This document shows, one piece after another, positions 41,383 through 50,047 of a DNA stretch of 64,000 bases. How positions within the stretch are numbered: position 1 is the stretch's first letter; every line of letters begins with the position of its first letter. This DNA is from Sphingomonas sp. Root241 (GTDB lineage: Bacteria; Pseudomonadota; Alphaproteobacteria; Sphingomonadales; Sphingomonadaceae). The stretch is taken from positions 218,029-282,028 of the forward strand of contig NZ_LMIV01000004.1 in the NCBI RefSeq assembly GCF_001428865.1, given 5' to 3'. The notes under the pieces were generated by a model. It was given only the letters and a program-made list of their open reading frames with translations. It ran no database searches and was not told the origin of the DNA. The position numbers and the translations under genes are program-made.

Positions 41383-42819
41383 CTATCTAAACGGCGGCTC
41401 GTTGAATGCCCGCAGCTTGCGGCTGTGCAGCTTGGCGCCTTCGCGGCGGAGCTCCTCGACGGTTTCGATGCCGATGCGGAGATGCTCGTTGATCGCGCGC
41501 TCGTAGAAGCGGTTGGCCTGGCCGGGGAGCTTGAGTTCGCCGTGCAGCGGCTTGTCCGACACGCAGAGCAGGGTGCCGTAGGGCACCCGGAAGCGATAGC
41601 CTTGCGCGGCGAGCGTGGCCGATTCCATGTCGACGCCGACCGCGCGGCTGAGCGAGAAGCGCAGCGCGGTGGCCGAGTAGCGCAGCTCCCAGTTGCGATC
41701 GTCGGTGGTGACGATCGTGCCGGTGCGCAGCCGCTGCTTGAGTTCGTCGCCCGACTGGCCCGAGACGGTCTCGGCGGCACGGGCGAGCGCCAGCTGGACC
41801 TCGGCGATCGCGGGGATCGGGATCTCGGGGGGCAGCACGTCGTCCATGATGTGATCGTCGCGCAGATAGGCGTGGGCGAGGACATAGTCGCCGATCCGCT
41901 GGCTGGGGCGAAGGCCGCCGCAATGGCCGATCATCAGCCACGCCTCGGGACGGAGCACCGCGAGGTGATCGGCGATGGTCTTCGCGTTGGAGGGACCGAC
42001 GCCGATATTGACCAAGGTGATGCCCGTCCGGCCGGGGGCCATCAGGTGATAGGCTGGCATCTGGTGGCGGCGCCAGGCGCTGTCCGAGATCAGCCGGTCC
42101 ATGTCGTCGGCGCTCTCGATGACGATGCCGCCGGCACCCGAGACGCCGGTGTAGCGGCTGTCGGGCCCGAGCTGGCCGCATGCCCAGCGGACGAATTCGT
42201 CGACATAGCGGTGATAGTTGGTGAACAGGATGTACTGCTGGACATGCTCGGTCGGCGTGCCGGTATAGTGGCGCAGGCGGGCGAGGCTGAAATCGGTGCG
42301 CAGCCCGTCGAACAGCGCCAGCGGCCGGATCCCGTCGGGCGACACCCACAGGCCGTCGGCGATCTCGTCACCGATATGCGCGAGCTCGGTCGCGGGGAAA
42401 TGGCGGGCTAGCTCGGTCGCCGAGACTTCGTCGAGGCTCAGCGCGTGGCCGGGATCGAGCACATAAGCGAAGGGGATCTCCTGCCGCCCGGTCGTCGCAT
42501 CGACCTCGACATCGTAATCCTCGATCAGGAAAGTGAGCTGCTCGGTCAGATAGTCGGAGAACATCGCCGGCTTGGTGACGCTGATGCGATACTCGCCGGG
42601 ATCGACCAGCCGGCCGAACGAACGCGGCGGGGCGGGGCGATCATTGCCGCCGCGATAGGTGAGCCGAATCTCGGGATAAGCGAAGGAGCCGTCGGTGCGG
42701 CTAATCGGAGCCGGCGGCGTGCCGTCTTCGAGATAGCGGGTGAGGGCGGCCTGGAGGCGTTCGACCGAGGCGCGATAGAGGCGGTCCAGCTCGGCGACGA
42801 TGTCTGATGCTTGAGTCAT
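41383..42819 (-). CDS. amn: AMP nucleosidase
   Basis: 478 residues, full length. N-terminal regulatory domain (SFAYPEIRLTYRGGNDRPAP, RSFGRLVDPGEYRISVTKP) and C-terminal phosphorylase-like catalytic domain (ITLVNIGVGPSNAKTIADHL, WLMIGHCGGLRPSQRIGDYV, RAVGVDMESATLAAQGYRF). It splits AMP to adenine and ribose 5-phosphate and helps control adenylate levels. Confidence 0.95.
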   Translation of the reverse strand: MTQASDIVAELDRLYRASVERLQAALTRYLEDGTPPAPISRTDGSFAYPEIRLTYRGGNDRPAPPRSFGRLVDPGEYRISVTKPAMFSDYLTEQLTFLIEDYDVEVDATTGRQEIPFAYVLDPGHALSLDEVSATELARHFPATELAHIGDEIADGLWVSPDGIRPLALFDGLRTDFSLARLRHYTGTPTEHVQQYILFTNYHRYVDEFVRWACGQLGPDSRYTGVSGAGGIVIESADDMDRLISDSAWRRHQMPAYHLMAPGRTGITLVNIGVGPSNAKTIADHLAVLRPEAWLMIGHCGGLRPSQRIGDYVLAHAYLRDDHIMDDVLPPEIPIPAIAEVQLALARAAETVSGQSGDELKQRLRTGTIVTTDDRNWELRYSATALRFSLSRAVGVDMESATLAAQGYRFRVPYGTLLCVSDKPLHGELKLPGQANRFYERAINEHLRIGIETVEELRREGAKLHSRKLRAFNEPPFR

Positions 42820-42908
42820 CTTCGATCGCTAATGCGCGAAGATGACTCTGGCAAGACTGCCGGACAGATCGTCGGCCCCCGCCCGTGGACGAGCGGGAGC
42901 CGATCGGA

Positions 42909-43163
42909 TCATTTCTTCGAGGCCGGCTCCTTTTCGCCGCCCAATTGGGTGGCGGCATAGACTGCACCGCCCACTGCCGCGGCGGCACCCGCGGCGACCG
43001 CGGCTGCGGCGACCGGGTGATCCTTCACTGCCTGCACCGTCGCATCGACTGCGCCGGCAACCGTTTCCTGCGCCGAGGCGAGGAAGGATTTCTCGGAACC
43101 CTGGCTCTGGCCGGCGCTCTCGCCGGCCGAACCGCTCGTGCTGTTGCTGTTGCTGTTGGCCAT
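42909..43163 (-). CDS. small Ala-rich protein with C-terminal hydrophobic segment
   Basis: 84 residues. Polar Ser/Asn/Gly-rich N-terminus (1-25), an amphipathic helix (FLASAQETVAGAVDATVQAV), a membrane-like segment (PVAAAAVAAGAAAAVGGAVY) and a charged tail (GGEKEPASKK). The layout recalls ElaB/YqjD/DUF883 ribosome-associated membrane anchors, but the similarity is only in layout. AAGGGAAGCG precedes the ATG. Confidence 0.6.
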   Translation of the reverse strand: MANSNSNSTSGSAGESAGQSQGSEKSFLASAQETVAGAVDATVQAVKDHPVAAAAVAAGAAAAVGGAVYAATQLGGEKEPASKK

Positions 43164-43236
43164 GACGCTTCCCTTTCGTAGAAGTTACATGGATCAACTC
43201 CTGCAACGGCACGGCAGTTCCGTTACGGGTGCGGCG

Positions 43237-43719
43237 TTACAGCTGGCCGAGCAGATAATCGGCCGAGCTGACTTCGAACGCGCCGGGCGCCTCGAGGTGG
43301 AGCTGCTCGACGACGCCGTCATTGACCAGCATCGAATAGCGCTTACCGCGGGTGCCGAGGCCGAAGCCGCTGCCGTCCATCTCGAGGCCCACTGCCTTGG
43401 CGAAGGTGCCGTTGCCGTCGGCGAGCATCGTCACCTTACCGTCGACGCCCGACGACTTGCCCCAGGCGCCCATCACGAACGCGTCGTTCACCGCGGTGCA
43501 GGCGATCTCGTCGACGCCCTTCGCCTTGATCTCGTCGGCCTTTTCGACGAAGCCGGGGAGGTGCTTGGCCGAGCAGGTGGGCGTGAAGGCGCCGGGCACC
43601 GAGAAGAGCGCGACCTTGCGGCCGGCGAAATATTCGTCCGAGCCGATCTGCTCGGGGCCTGCCTCGGTCACCTTGACGAGCTGGGTGCTGGGAATGCGGT
43701 CGCCAACCTGGATGGTCAT
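43237..43719 (-). CDS. peroxiredoxin, Prx5/AhpE-type
   Basis: 160 residues. Peroxidatic Cys in VPGAFTPTCSAKHLPGF, with the conserved Pro, Thr and a downstream Arg. VDEIACTAVNDAFVMGAWGK and GFGLGTRGKRYSMLVNDG are typical of the Prx5 group. Reduces hydrogen and organic peroxides, probably using glutathione or thioredoxin. Start at 43719 after AGGAGAG. Confidence 0.94.
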   Translation of the reverse strand: MTIQVGDRIPSTQLVKVTEAGPEQIGSDEYFAGRKVALFSVPGAFTPTCSAKHLPGFVEKADEIKAKGVDEIACTAVNDAFVMGAWGKSSGVDGKVTMLADGNGTFAKAVGLEMDGSGFGLGTRGKRYSMLVNDGVVEQLHLEAPGAFEVSSADYLLGQL

Positions 43720-43815
43720 TTCACTCTCCTTTTTGAGGTCAATGCTCCAATCGGCGCGGTCGATGACATTTTCAAGCGTGACGGACCCGAAACCGAAGCG
43801 ATAAGTTGTCGCGGC

Positions 43816-44376
43816 ATGGATTCGACGCCTTATCTCACCGGTCAGTTCCTCCTCGCGATGCCGGGGATCGGCGATCCGCGCTTCGAGCACGCAGTGATCG
43901 CTATGTGCGCGCACGACGAGGAAGGGGCGCTGGGCATCGGCATCGGCGAGACGATCGAGGGACTGGGGCTCCACGAATTGCTCAAGCAGTTCGAGATCGA
44001 TCCCGGCGAGGTGCCCGACGCGCCGGTGCATTTCGGCGGCCCGGTCGAGCCGCGGCGCGGCTTCGTGCTGCACTCGACCGACTGGGGCGGGCAGGACACG
44101 ATCGATGTCGGCGGGCGCTGGGCGCTTTCCGGCACGATCGACGTGCTCAAGGCGATCGCAGAGGGGAAGGGGCCGAGCCACTGGCTGGTCGCGCTCGGCT
44201 ATGCCGGCTGGGGCGAGGGCCAGCTCGACGAGGAGATGACCCGGCACGGCTGGTTCAGCACCAGCGGCGACACGAAGCTGCTCTACGACGTCGATGCCCG
44301 GCGACGCTGGGCGCAGGGATTTGAGATCGCGGGAATCGATCCGCGGCTGTTGGCGAACAGCACCGGGACGGCGTGA
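43816..44376 (+). CDS. YqgE/AlgH family protein (UPF0301)
   Basis: 186 residues. YLTGQFLLAMPGIGDPRFEHAV near the N-terminus (cited as LTGQFLLAMPGIGDPRFEHA), VHFGGPVEPRRGFVLHS in the middle and ALGYAGWGEGQLDEEM toward the C-terminus are diagnostic. Molecular function remains unclear; AlgH affects alginate regulation in Pseudomonas. ATG at 43816; the frame is open upstream but opposes the peroxiredoxin gene. Confidence 0.92.
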   Translation: MDSTPYLTGQFLLAMPGIGDPRFEHAVIAMCAHDEEGALGIGIGETIEGLGLHELLKQFEIDPGEVPDAPVHFGGPVEPRRGFVLHSTDWGGQDTIDVGGRWALSGTIDVLKAIAEGKGPSHWLVALGYAGWGEGQLDEEMTRHGWFSTSGDTKLLYDVDARRRWAQGFEIAGIDPRLLANSTGTA

Positions 44377-44379
44377 AGA

Positions 44380-45057
44380 TCAGCTTTTCGCGTCGGCCTT
44401 GGCGAACTCGCGCAGGGCGTCCTTGCCGATCCAACGCCGGGTTTTGTCGGGCGACGCGGCGAGGGTGGCGGCGAGATCGCGGGCGGCTGTGCGCAAAGCA
44501 GGGCTCTGCCTGCCGCCGATCGCACGCAATGCCCAGCTGACCCCTTTCTTGACGAAATTGCGTTCGTCGTCTGCCGCGGCATGGATCAGCGGCAATCGGG
44601 TGAGATAATCGGCGTCCGTGCCCTTGCGATGCAGGGCGCAGCTGGCGAGCAAGGCGAAGGCCGCGCGCCGGCCGAACTCCTGGTCGAGCATCGCCCAGCG
44701 ATCGATCATCGCGAAGGCATGCGGGGTGCGGTCCCACAGCTTGAAGCAGGCCGTGTCGGTGACGGCCCAATTGTCGAGATCGGCGCGCCAGCGGTCCATC
44801 CGTTCGGGCGTTACCGTGGCGGGATCGTCGACCATGCAGGCGGCCATCCGCGCTTCGTACACGCCGCACTGCCACAGCGCCTCGGCGAGTTCCGGGTCGC
44901 GGCCGAGCGGCTTGGCGACGTCGTGGATCTTCGCCATCGGCACGCCCAGCACCCGGTCCGCCGTGACGATGCCGAAGCGCGGACCCATCGTGTCGCGGAA
45001 TGCCGGATCGGCATGCGCTTCGAGTGCGCGGAGGACGGGGGTGATGTCTGGGGTCAT
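44380..45057 (-). CDS. DNA alkylation repair protein, AlkD-like HEAT-repeat
   Basis: 225 residues. Helical repeats with AlkD-family features: VPMAKIHDVAKPLGRD, VTDTACFKLWDRTP, and FVKKGVSWALRAIGGR, in which the aromatic/acidic pocket residues occur. Family members excise bulky or charged alkylated bases. It is convergent with algH, 3 bp between stops. The window also has AdaA-like protein at 26.7 kb. Confidence 0.85.
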   Translation of the reverse strand: MTPDITPVLRALEAHADPAFRDTMGPRFGIVTADRVLGVPMAKIHDVAKPLGRDPELAEALWQCGVYEARMAACMVDDPATVTPERMDRWRADLDNWAVTDTACFKLWDRTPHAFAMIDRWAMLDQEFGRRAAFALLASCALHRKGTDADYLTRLPLIHAAADDERNFVKKGVSWALRAIGGRQSPALRTAARDLAATLAASPDKTRRWIGKDALREFAKADAKS

Positions 45058-45159
45058 CGCCGCGCAGAATAAGGCCAGAAGCGGTGATGCGAAATGGTTT
45101 CGCTTCGAAAGTGGGTAGCGCTAACATAACGAAAGAACGAAGGCGCGCGAAGATGCCGT

Positions 45160-45230
45160 GCTCCTGCGAAAGCAGGAGCCCAGGATGGCGCCGTACTGCA
45201 TTGCCCTGGGCTGCTGCTTTCGCAGGAGCC
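45160..45230. repeat. inverted pair of CTCCTGCGAAAGCAGGAG repeats
   Basis: GCTCCTGCGAAAGCAGGAGC then CCAGG, and about 20 bp later CCTGGGCTGCTGCTTTCGCA then GGAGC. A third variant of the same general design as the CCGGC and CCCGC families. It lies before the TolB-like gene. Confidence 0.85.
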
Positions 45231-45255
45231 CGGAGGAGCAAGGGGAGAGCGGCGC

Positions 45256-46776
45256 ATGATCAGAGGTTTGGCTGCGGCATGCGCGCTCGCGCTCTGGGCG
45301 ACCCCCGTGGCGGCGCAGACCGTCGGCATCTTTGCCAACCACGCCGATATCGGCGATACCGCCACGCCCGGCAGCCTGACCTACGACGCGGGCCGCTATC
45401 GCATGACCGCGAGCGGCGCGAACATCTGGGGCGAGAAGGACGCGTTTCATTATGCCTGGGTGCAGCGCTCCGGCGACCTGCACATCGCCGCCGGCATCGC
45501 GTGGGAAGGCAAGGGCAAGGACCCGCACCGCAAGGCGGGGCTGATGATGCGGCAGAACCGGACGCCCGGATCGCCTTATGCCGATGTGATGGTGCACGGC
45601 GACGGGATGACCTCGCTGCAATATCGCGCCGAACAGGACGGACCGACGCGACAGATCGTCTCCGCCGTCTTGCATCCCAGCCGGGTCCGGCTCGAGCGCG
45701 AGGGGAATTTCGTGACTTTCTCGGTCGCTGGGGCGGACGGCAAGCTGGTCCATGCCGGCGGGAGTTACCGGATCGCGTTCCAGGCGCCGGTTCTGGTGGG
45801 GCTGGCGGTGTCGGCGCACGACAATGCGGTTACCGAGACCGCGACCTTCTCCAACGTCGAGATGCAGGTGCCGAGCCTCGCTTATGTGCCCGACACGGGA
45901 TATGCGGCGAAGGTCGAGAGCACGCTCGAAGTGATCGAAGTGAGTGGGGTGCAGAGCCGCAGGGTGGTCCGCCACTTCCCCGGCAAGATCGAGGCGCCGA
46001 ACTGGACGCGCGACGGCAAGGCGCTGGTCTACAATGCCGATGGCCGGATCTGGCGGATTCCCGTGGAAGGCGGCGAGCCGGTGGCGATCCCGACCGGGCG
46101 CAATATCAGGAACAACAACGATCACGGCATCTCGCCCGACGGCAACAGCCTGGTGATCTCGGACCAGTCCGAGCCCGACAATCTCTCGCGCATTTATGTG
46201 CTGCCGCTCGCCGGATCGGAGCGCCCGCGCGAATTGGTGAGCGATCCCAAGGCGCGGTCCTATTGGCATGGCTGGAGCCCGGACGGGAAGACGCTGGCTT
46301 ATGTGCGGGTCGGCACCGATGACGACAGCTACGATATCTGGGCGAAGGATCTGGCCGGCGGACCGGCGCGGCCGCTGATCGTCGGGCCGGGAGTGGACGA
46401 CGGGCCTGAATATTCGCCCGACGGCAAATATCTGTACTTCAACTCGACCCGTAGCGGCGCGATGGCGATCTGGCGCGCCAACGCCGATGGGAGCGATCCG
46501 GTGCAGCTCACCCGCGATCCCGATCGGCGCGACTGGTTTCCGCACGTGTCGCCCGACGGGAAGTGGATCGTGTTCGTGTCGTTCGGGCTCGATGTCGCGC
46601 TGACCGACCATCCGCCCAATCGCGAGGACGTGGCGCTCGAGATCATGCCCGCGGACGGCAGCGCGCCGCCGCAGGTACTGACGCGGCTGTTCGGCGGGCA
46701 GGGAACGATCAACGTGCCGAGCTGGTCGCCCGACGGGAAGCAGGTGGCGTTCGTAAGCTATCGGCTGGTGCGGTGA
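45256..46776 (+). CDS. TolB-like WD40/PD40 repeat protein with N-terminal LamG-like domain
   Basis: 506 residues. Signal peptide at 1-21 (AAACALALWATPVAAQ). Residues about 22-215 form a concanavalin/DUF1349-like domain (FHYAWVQRSGDLHIAAGI, KAGLMMRQNRTPGSPYADV). Residues 230-506 hold at least five PD40 propeller blades (APNWTRDGKALVYN, HGWSPDGKTLAYV, EYSPDGKYLYFNS, HVSPDGKWIVFVS, SWSPDGKQVAFVS). Not the real TolB of the Tol-Pal system, which has another N-terminal domain. Probably a periplasmic carbohydrate- or protein-binding protein. Confidence 0.85.
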   Translation: MIRGLAAACALALWATPVAAQTVGIFANHADIGDTATPGSLTYDAGRYRMTASGANIWGEKDAFHYAWVQRSGDLHIAAGIAWEGKGKDPHRKAGLMMRQNRTPGSPYADVMVHGDGMTSLQYRAEQDGPTRQIVSAVLHPSRVRLEREGNFVTFSVAGADGKLVHAGGSYRIAFQAPVLVGLAVSAHDNAVTETATFSNVEMQVPSLAYVPDTGYAAKVESTLEVIEVSGVQSRRVVRHFPGKIEAPNWTRDGKALVYNADGRIWRIPVEGGEPVAIPTGRNIRNNNDHGISPDGNSLVISDQSEPDNLSRIYVLPLAGSERPRELVSDPKARSYWHGWSPDGKTLAYVRVGTDDDSYDIWAKDLAGGPARPLIVGPGVDDGPEYSPDGKYLYFNSTRSGAMAIWRANADGSDPVQLTRDPDRRDWFPHVSPDGKWIVFVSFGLDVALTDHPPNREDVALEIMPADGSAPPQVLTRLFGGQGTINVPSWSPDGKQVAFVSYRLVR

Positions 46777-46779
46777 CGC

Positions 46780-47502
46780 TTATCCGCCTGTCGGTATGAA
46801 GCCGGCGCCGCCCAGCTGGAGCCGACGAAGATCGAGGCCCATTTCGCCACGGAAGCGCGCGACTGCCGCGTCGCCCAACCGACGCATCGTCGCCTGGTCG
46901 CGGCGCTTCATGGCATCGCTATAGGCGGCGTGCTGGACGAGGAAGTTGAGCATGAAGGTCTCGGCCATTTCCTGGCGTTGCGCCTCGCTCAGCGCTGCGT
47001 GGTGCGGGTTGGATGCGAGGATCGAACGCGTCTGATCGCGGACGGCGAGCACCTGTGCCCGGTTGCCCTCGCGGCCATTGGCCATCGCCCAGTTGAGCAG
47101 CCAATAAGCGGCGAAGGCATCGGCCACGTCGCCGCTGCGCAGGCCGTCGGCGGCGACGATCTGCGACCAGTTGGCGATCGGATCGCCGCGTTCCAGCGCC
47201 TCGGCAAGCTGGCGGGCATTGGCGGCCCCGACCTTGCCGCTCATCGACGCGATGAACTGCCGGCGTATGCGCGCGCTGACCACCGGGGAGGACCGGTAGC
47301 TGGTTACTACGCGGGAAGCGGGAGCGGTGGCCGTGGACTTGCGCCGCGGGGTTGCCGGACGCGTGCCGATCGCCGCCTCGATCCTCTGCTGGTTGAGGAT
47401 GTCCGAGAGCACATAGTTGTTCGGCAGGACCGTCGGCACGTCGTGCGCCACGGCGGGCATGGCGAGGCTCACAAGGGCCAGGATCGCGACACGAACGGAC
47501 AT
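46780..47502 (-). CDS. DUF6683-like secreted protein, paralogue A
   Basis: 240 residues. Signal peptide at 1-19 (VAILALVSLAMPAVAH). Its C-terminal ~150 residues align with the divergent gene at 47725: DGLRSGDVADAFAAYWLLNW against [20 protein letters not shown], and [20 protein letters not shown] against [20 protein letters not shown]. The middle is Arg/Ser/Pro-rich and poorly conserved. Family name is from memory (DUF6683); no function known. Convergent with the TolB-like gene. Confidence 0.8.
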   Translation of the reverse strand: MSVRVAILALVSLAMPAVAHDVPTVLPNNYVLSDILNQQRIEAAIGTRPATPRRKSTATAPASRVVTSYRSSPVVSARIRRQFIASMSGKVGAANARQLAEALERGDPIANWSQIVAADGLRSGDVADAFAAYWLLNWAMANGREGNRAQVLAVRDQTRSILASNPHHAALSEAQRQEMAETFMLNFLVQHAAYSDAMKRRDQATMRRLGDAAVARFRGEMGLDLRRLQLGGAGFIPTGG

Positions 47503-47724
47503 GGGATCGAATCCTCCGGATCGGTGACCTTCGGTTGCGGGCCTATCGGAAACGTGCCGGATGAGCGACGGGGTTCGGCGCGTTTTCGGGGCGGCCAGTC
47601 GCCCCGAGATGCGACACGATGCCGCTTTCGCAGGGCGAGACGTGCGTGACGACGGCTGGCCGGTGCGACACTTGGTCGTCATCATCGCGGTCCATCTGGC
47701 CGGTCGATCGGAGGGGTGTTCGGG

Positions 47725-48453
47725 ATGCGTTATCGTCTTGCTGCCATGCTCGTTGCCATCCTCGCCGCGGGGCCGGCAGGGGCACAGGATTTCCCGGCGA
47801 TCGGCAGCCAATATATCGACTTCGGCGCGTCGATGGCGTCGGTGGGGCAGATGAACAATGTTCTCGGCTCGACGGTGCGCAGCGGTGGCGGCGATCGTCG
47901 GGCCGCTGCGCCGACACGACCGACCGAGGCTACCAGCACGCGCTATCGCGGCTCTCCGGCGATATCCGCGCAGGTCCGCGCGAAATTCGCCGACTTCGTG
48001 GCGCGGGCGGACCCGGGCAATGCCGACCGGCTGCGCAAGGCCGTCGAGCAGAACGATTTGTTGGGACTATGGGAAAAGCATGTCGCGGTCGACGGGCTGC
48101 GGCGCGGCGACGTTGCGGACGCGATGACGAGCTATTGGGTGCAGAACTGGCAGATTGCCAACAAGGTGCCCTTCGCGAGCCGGGCGCATGTGCAGGCGGT
48201 GCGCGGGCAGGTGGCGCGGGCGCTCGGCATGAGCATGGCCTTTGCAAAAATGGGCAATGCCGAGCGGCAGGCGATGGCCGAGACGTTCATGCTCAATTTC
48301 GTGGCGCAGGGGTCGGCTTATTCAGACGCGGTGACCCAGCGCGATGCCGCTGCGGCTGCCCGGTTCTCCGATGCGGCGGCCGCGCGGTTTCGTACCGATA
48401 TGAACCTCGATCTGCGCCGGCTCAAGCTGACTGAGGCGGGACTGGTCGGCTGA
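47725..48453 (+). CDS. DUF6683-like secreted protein, paralogue B
   Basis: 242 residues. Signal peptide at 1-20 ([17 protein letters not shown]). Paralogue of the divergent gene at 46780-47502; shared blocks are listed there, and both end with [MF].LDLRRL.L...G. GGAGGGG lies 8 nt before ATG 47725; GTG 47716 is inside that ribosome site and is less likely. Function unknown. Confidence 0.8.
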   Translation: MRYRLAAMLVAILAAGPAGAQDFPAIGSQYIDFGASMASVGQMNNVLGSTVRSGGGDRRAAAPTRPTEATSTRYRGSPAISAQVRAKFADFVARADPGNADRLRKAVEQNDLLGLWEKHVAVDGLRRGDVADAMTSYWVQNWQIANKVPFASRAHVQAVRGQVARALGMSMAFAKMGNAERQAMAETFMLNFVAQGSAYSDAVTQRDAAAAARFSDAAAARFRTDMNLDLRRLKLTEAGLVG

Positions 48454-48461
48454 GTGGGTAC

Positions 48462-48481
48462 ATATAAAGATATCTTTATAT
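48462..48481. promoter_or_regulatory. perfect 20-bp palindrome upstream of ahcY, candidate SahR operator
   Basis: ATATAAAGATATCTTTATAT is perfectly self-complementary and strikingly AT-rich in this GC-rich sequence. It lies 97 bp before the ahcY start. I recall SahR, an ArsR-family regulator of methionine/SAH metabolism in proteobacteria, binding sites of this kind before ahcY. The following 95 bp leader contains a GC hairpin but no riboswitch that I recognise. Confidence 0.75.
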
Positions 48482-48577
48482 CCTACTTGCGCATTCCCAT
48501 CTGACGCGGTAGGGCGCGCCAATCGCGGCCGGCGAGTCCGGCGCGCGGACCCTTTTATACCTGCTGGAGATCAGCCC

Positions 48578-49993
48578 GTGGCTACCGTGCTCGACAAGAA
48601 CGACTACGTCATCAAGGACATCGAACTCGCCGCTTTCGGCCGCAAGGAAATCGAAATCGCCGAGACCGAGATGCCGGGTCTGATGAGCCTGCGCGAAGAG
48701 TTCGGCCCGTCGCAGCCGCTGAAGGGCGCGCGGATCACCGGTTCGCTCCACATGACGATCCAGACCGCGGTGCTGATCGAGACGCTTACCGCGCTCGGCG
48801 CCGACGTCCGCTGGGCGACCTGCAACATCTTCTCGACGCAGGACCATGCCGCCGCCGCCATCGCGGCTGCCGGCATCCCGGTGTTCGCCGTGAAGGGCGA
48901 GAGCCTGGCCGAATATTGGGACTATGTCGGCGACATCTTCAACTGGGGCGCGGACGGTGACGGCACCACCGCCAACATCATCCTCGACGACGGCGGCGAC
49001 GCAACGATGTTCGCGCTCTGGGGCGCCAAGCTCGAGGCCGGCGCGACTTTGGGCGAGCCGGAGAATGACGAAGAGGTCGAGTTCCAGCGTGCATTGAAGG
49101 CGTTCATCGCCAAGTATCCGGGTTACCTGACCCAGACGGTCAAGAACCTGAAGGGCGTTTCGGAAGAGACCACCACCGGGGTCCACCGCCTGTACGAGAT
49201 CGCCAAGAAGGGCGAGCTGCCGTTCCCGGCGATCAACGTCAACGATAGCGTCACCAAGTCGAAGTTCGACAACCTCTATGGCTGCAAGGAATCTTTGGTC
49301 GACGCGATCCGCCGCGCCACCGACGTGATGCTCGCCGGCAAGGTCGCCGTGGTCGCCGGCTTCGGCGATGTCGGCAAGGGCTCGGCCCAGTCGCTCCGCA
49401 ACGGCGGCGCGCGCGTTCTCGTCACCGAGATCGATCCGATCTGCGCGCTGCAGGCGGCGATGGAGGGCTTCGAGGTCGTGACGATGGACGAGGCCGTCCA
49501 GCGCGCCGACATTTTCGTGACCGCGACCGGCAATGCCGACGTGATCACCGCAGATCACATGCGCGCGATGAAGCCGATGGCGATCGTCTGCAACATCGGC
49601 CACTTCGACAGCGAGATCCAGATTTCGGCACTGTCGAACTACGAGTGGGACGAAGTGAAGCCGGGCACCGACCTGGTGAAGTTCCCCGACGGCAAGCAGA
49701 TCATCATCCTCGCCAAGGGCCGCCTCGTGAACCTCGGCTGCGCGACCGGCCATCCGAGCTTCGTGATGTCGTCGTCGTTCACCAACCAGACGCTCGCGCA
49801 GATCGAGTTGTGGACCAAGGGCGAGAACTACAAGAACGAAGTCTACGTGCTCCCGAAGCATCTCGACGAGAAGGTCGCGGCCTTGCACCTCGAGAAGCTG
49901 GGCGTGAAGCTTTCGAAGCTCAGCCAGAAGCAGGCCGACTATATCGGCGTGCCGGTGGAAGGGCCGTTCAAGCCGGATCACTACCGCTACTGA
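48578..49993 (+). CDS. ahcY: adenosylhomocysteinase (SAH hydrolase)
   Basis: 471 residues, GTG start. Family motifs: [40 protein letters not shown] site [33 protein letters not shown] and the C-terminal [20 protein letters not shown] and DHYRY that closes the NAD site. It splits S-adenosylhomocysteine to adenosine and homocysteine, which keeps methylation running. A terminator follows; a decayed copy of its 3' end lies at about 55.1 kb. Confidence 0.97.
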   Translation: MATVLDKNDYVIKDIELAAFGRKEIEIAETEMPGLMSLREEFGPSQPLKGARITGSLHMTIQTAVLIETLTALGADVRWATCNIFSTQDHAAAAIAAAGIPVFAVKGESLAEYWDYVGDIFNWGADGDGTTANIILDDGGDATMFALWGAKLEAGATLGEPENDEEVEFQRALKAFIAKYPGYLTQTVKNLKGVSEETTTGVHRLYEIAKKGELPFPAINVNDSVTKSKFDNLYGCKESLVDAIRRATDVMLAGKVAVVAGFGDVGKGSAQSLRNGGARVLVTEIDPICALQAAMEGFEVVTMDEAVQRADIFVTATGNADVITADHMRAMKPMAIVCNIGHFDSEIQISALSNYEWDEVKPGTDLVKFPDGKQIIILAKGRLVNLGCATGHPSFVMSSSFTNQTLAQIELWTKGENYKNEVYVLPKHLDEKVAALHLEKLGVKLSKLSQKQADYIGVPVEGPFKPDHYRY

Positions 49994-50017
49994 TCGGACG
50001 ACCGATCGAGACAAGAG

Positions 50018-50047
50018 GGGCCGCGGTGCGAACCGCGGCCCTTTTTT
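50018..50047 (+). terminator. rho-independent terminator of ahcY
   Basis: GGGCCGCGGT / ACCGCGGCCC stem followed by TTTTTT, ending at the stop codon of the convergent sulfotransferase gene. Confidence 0.93.

Noticed and set aside
48482-48577. Possible SAH or SAM-II riboswitch in the ahcY leader
   Set aside because: A GC hairpin is present, but I cannot match the conserved core of either class; the palindrome upstream explains regulation better.
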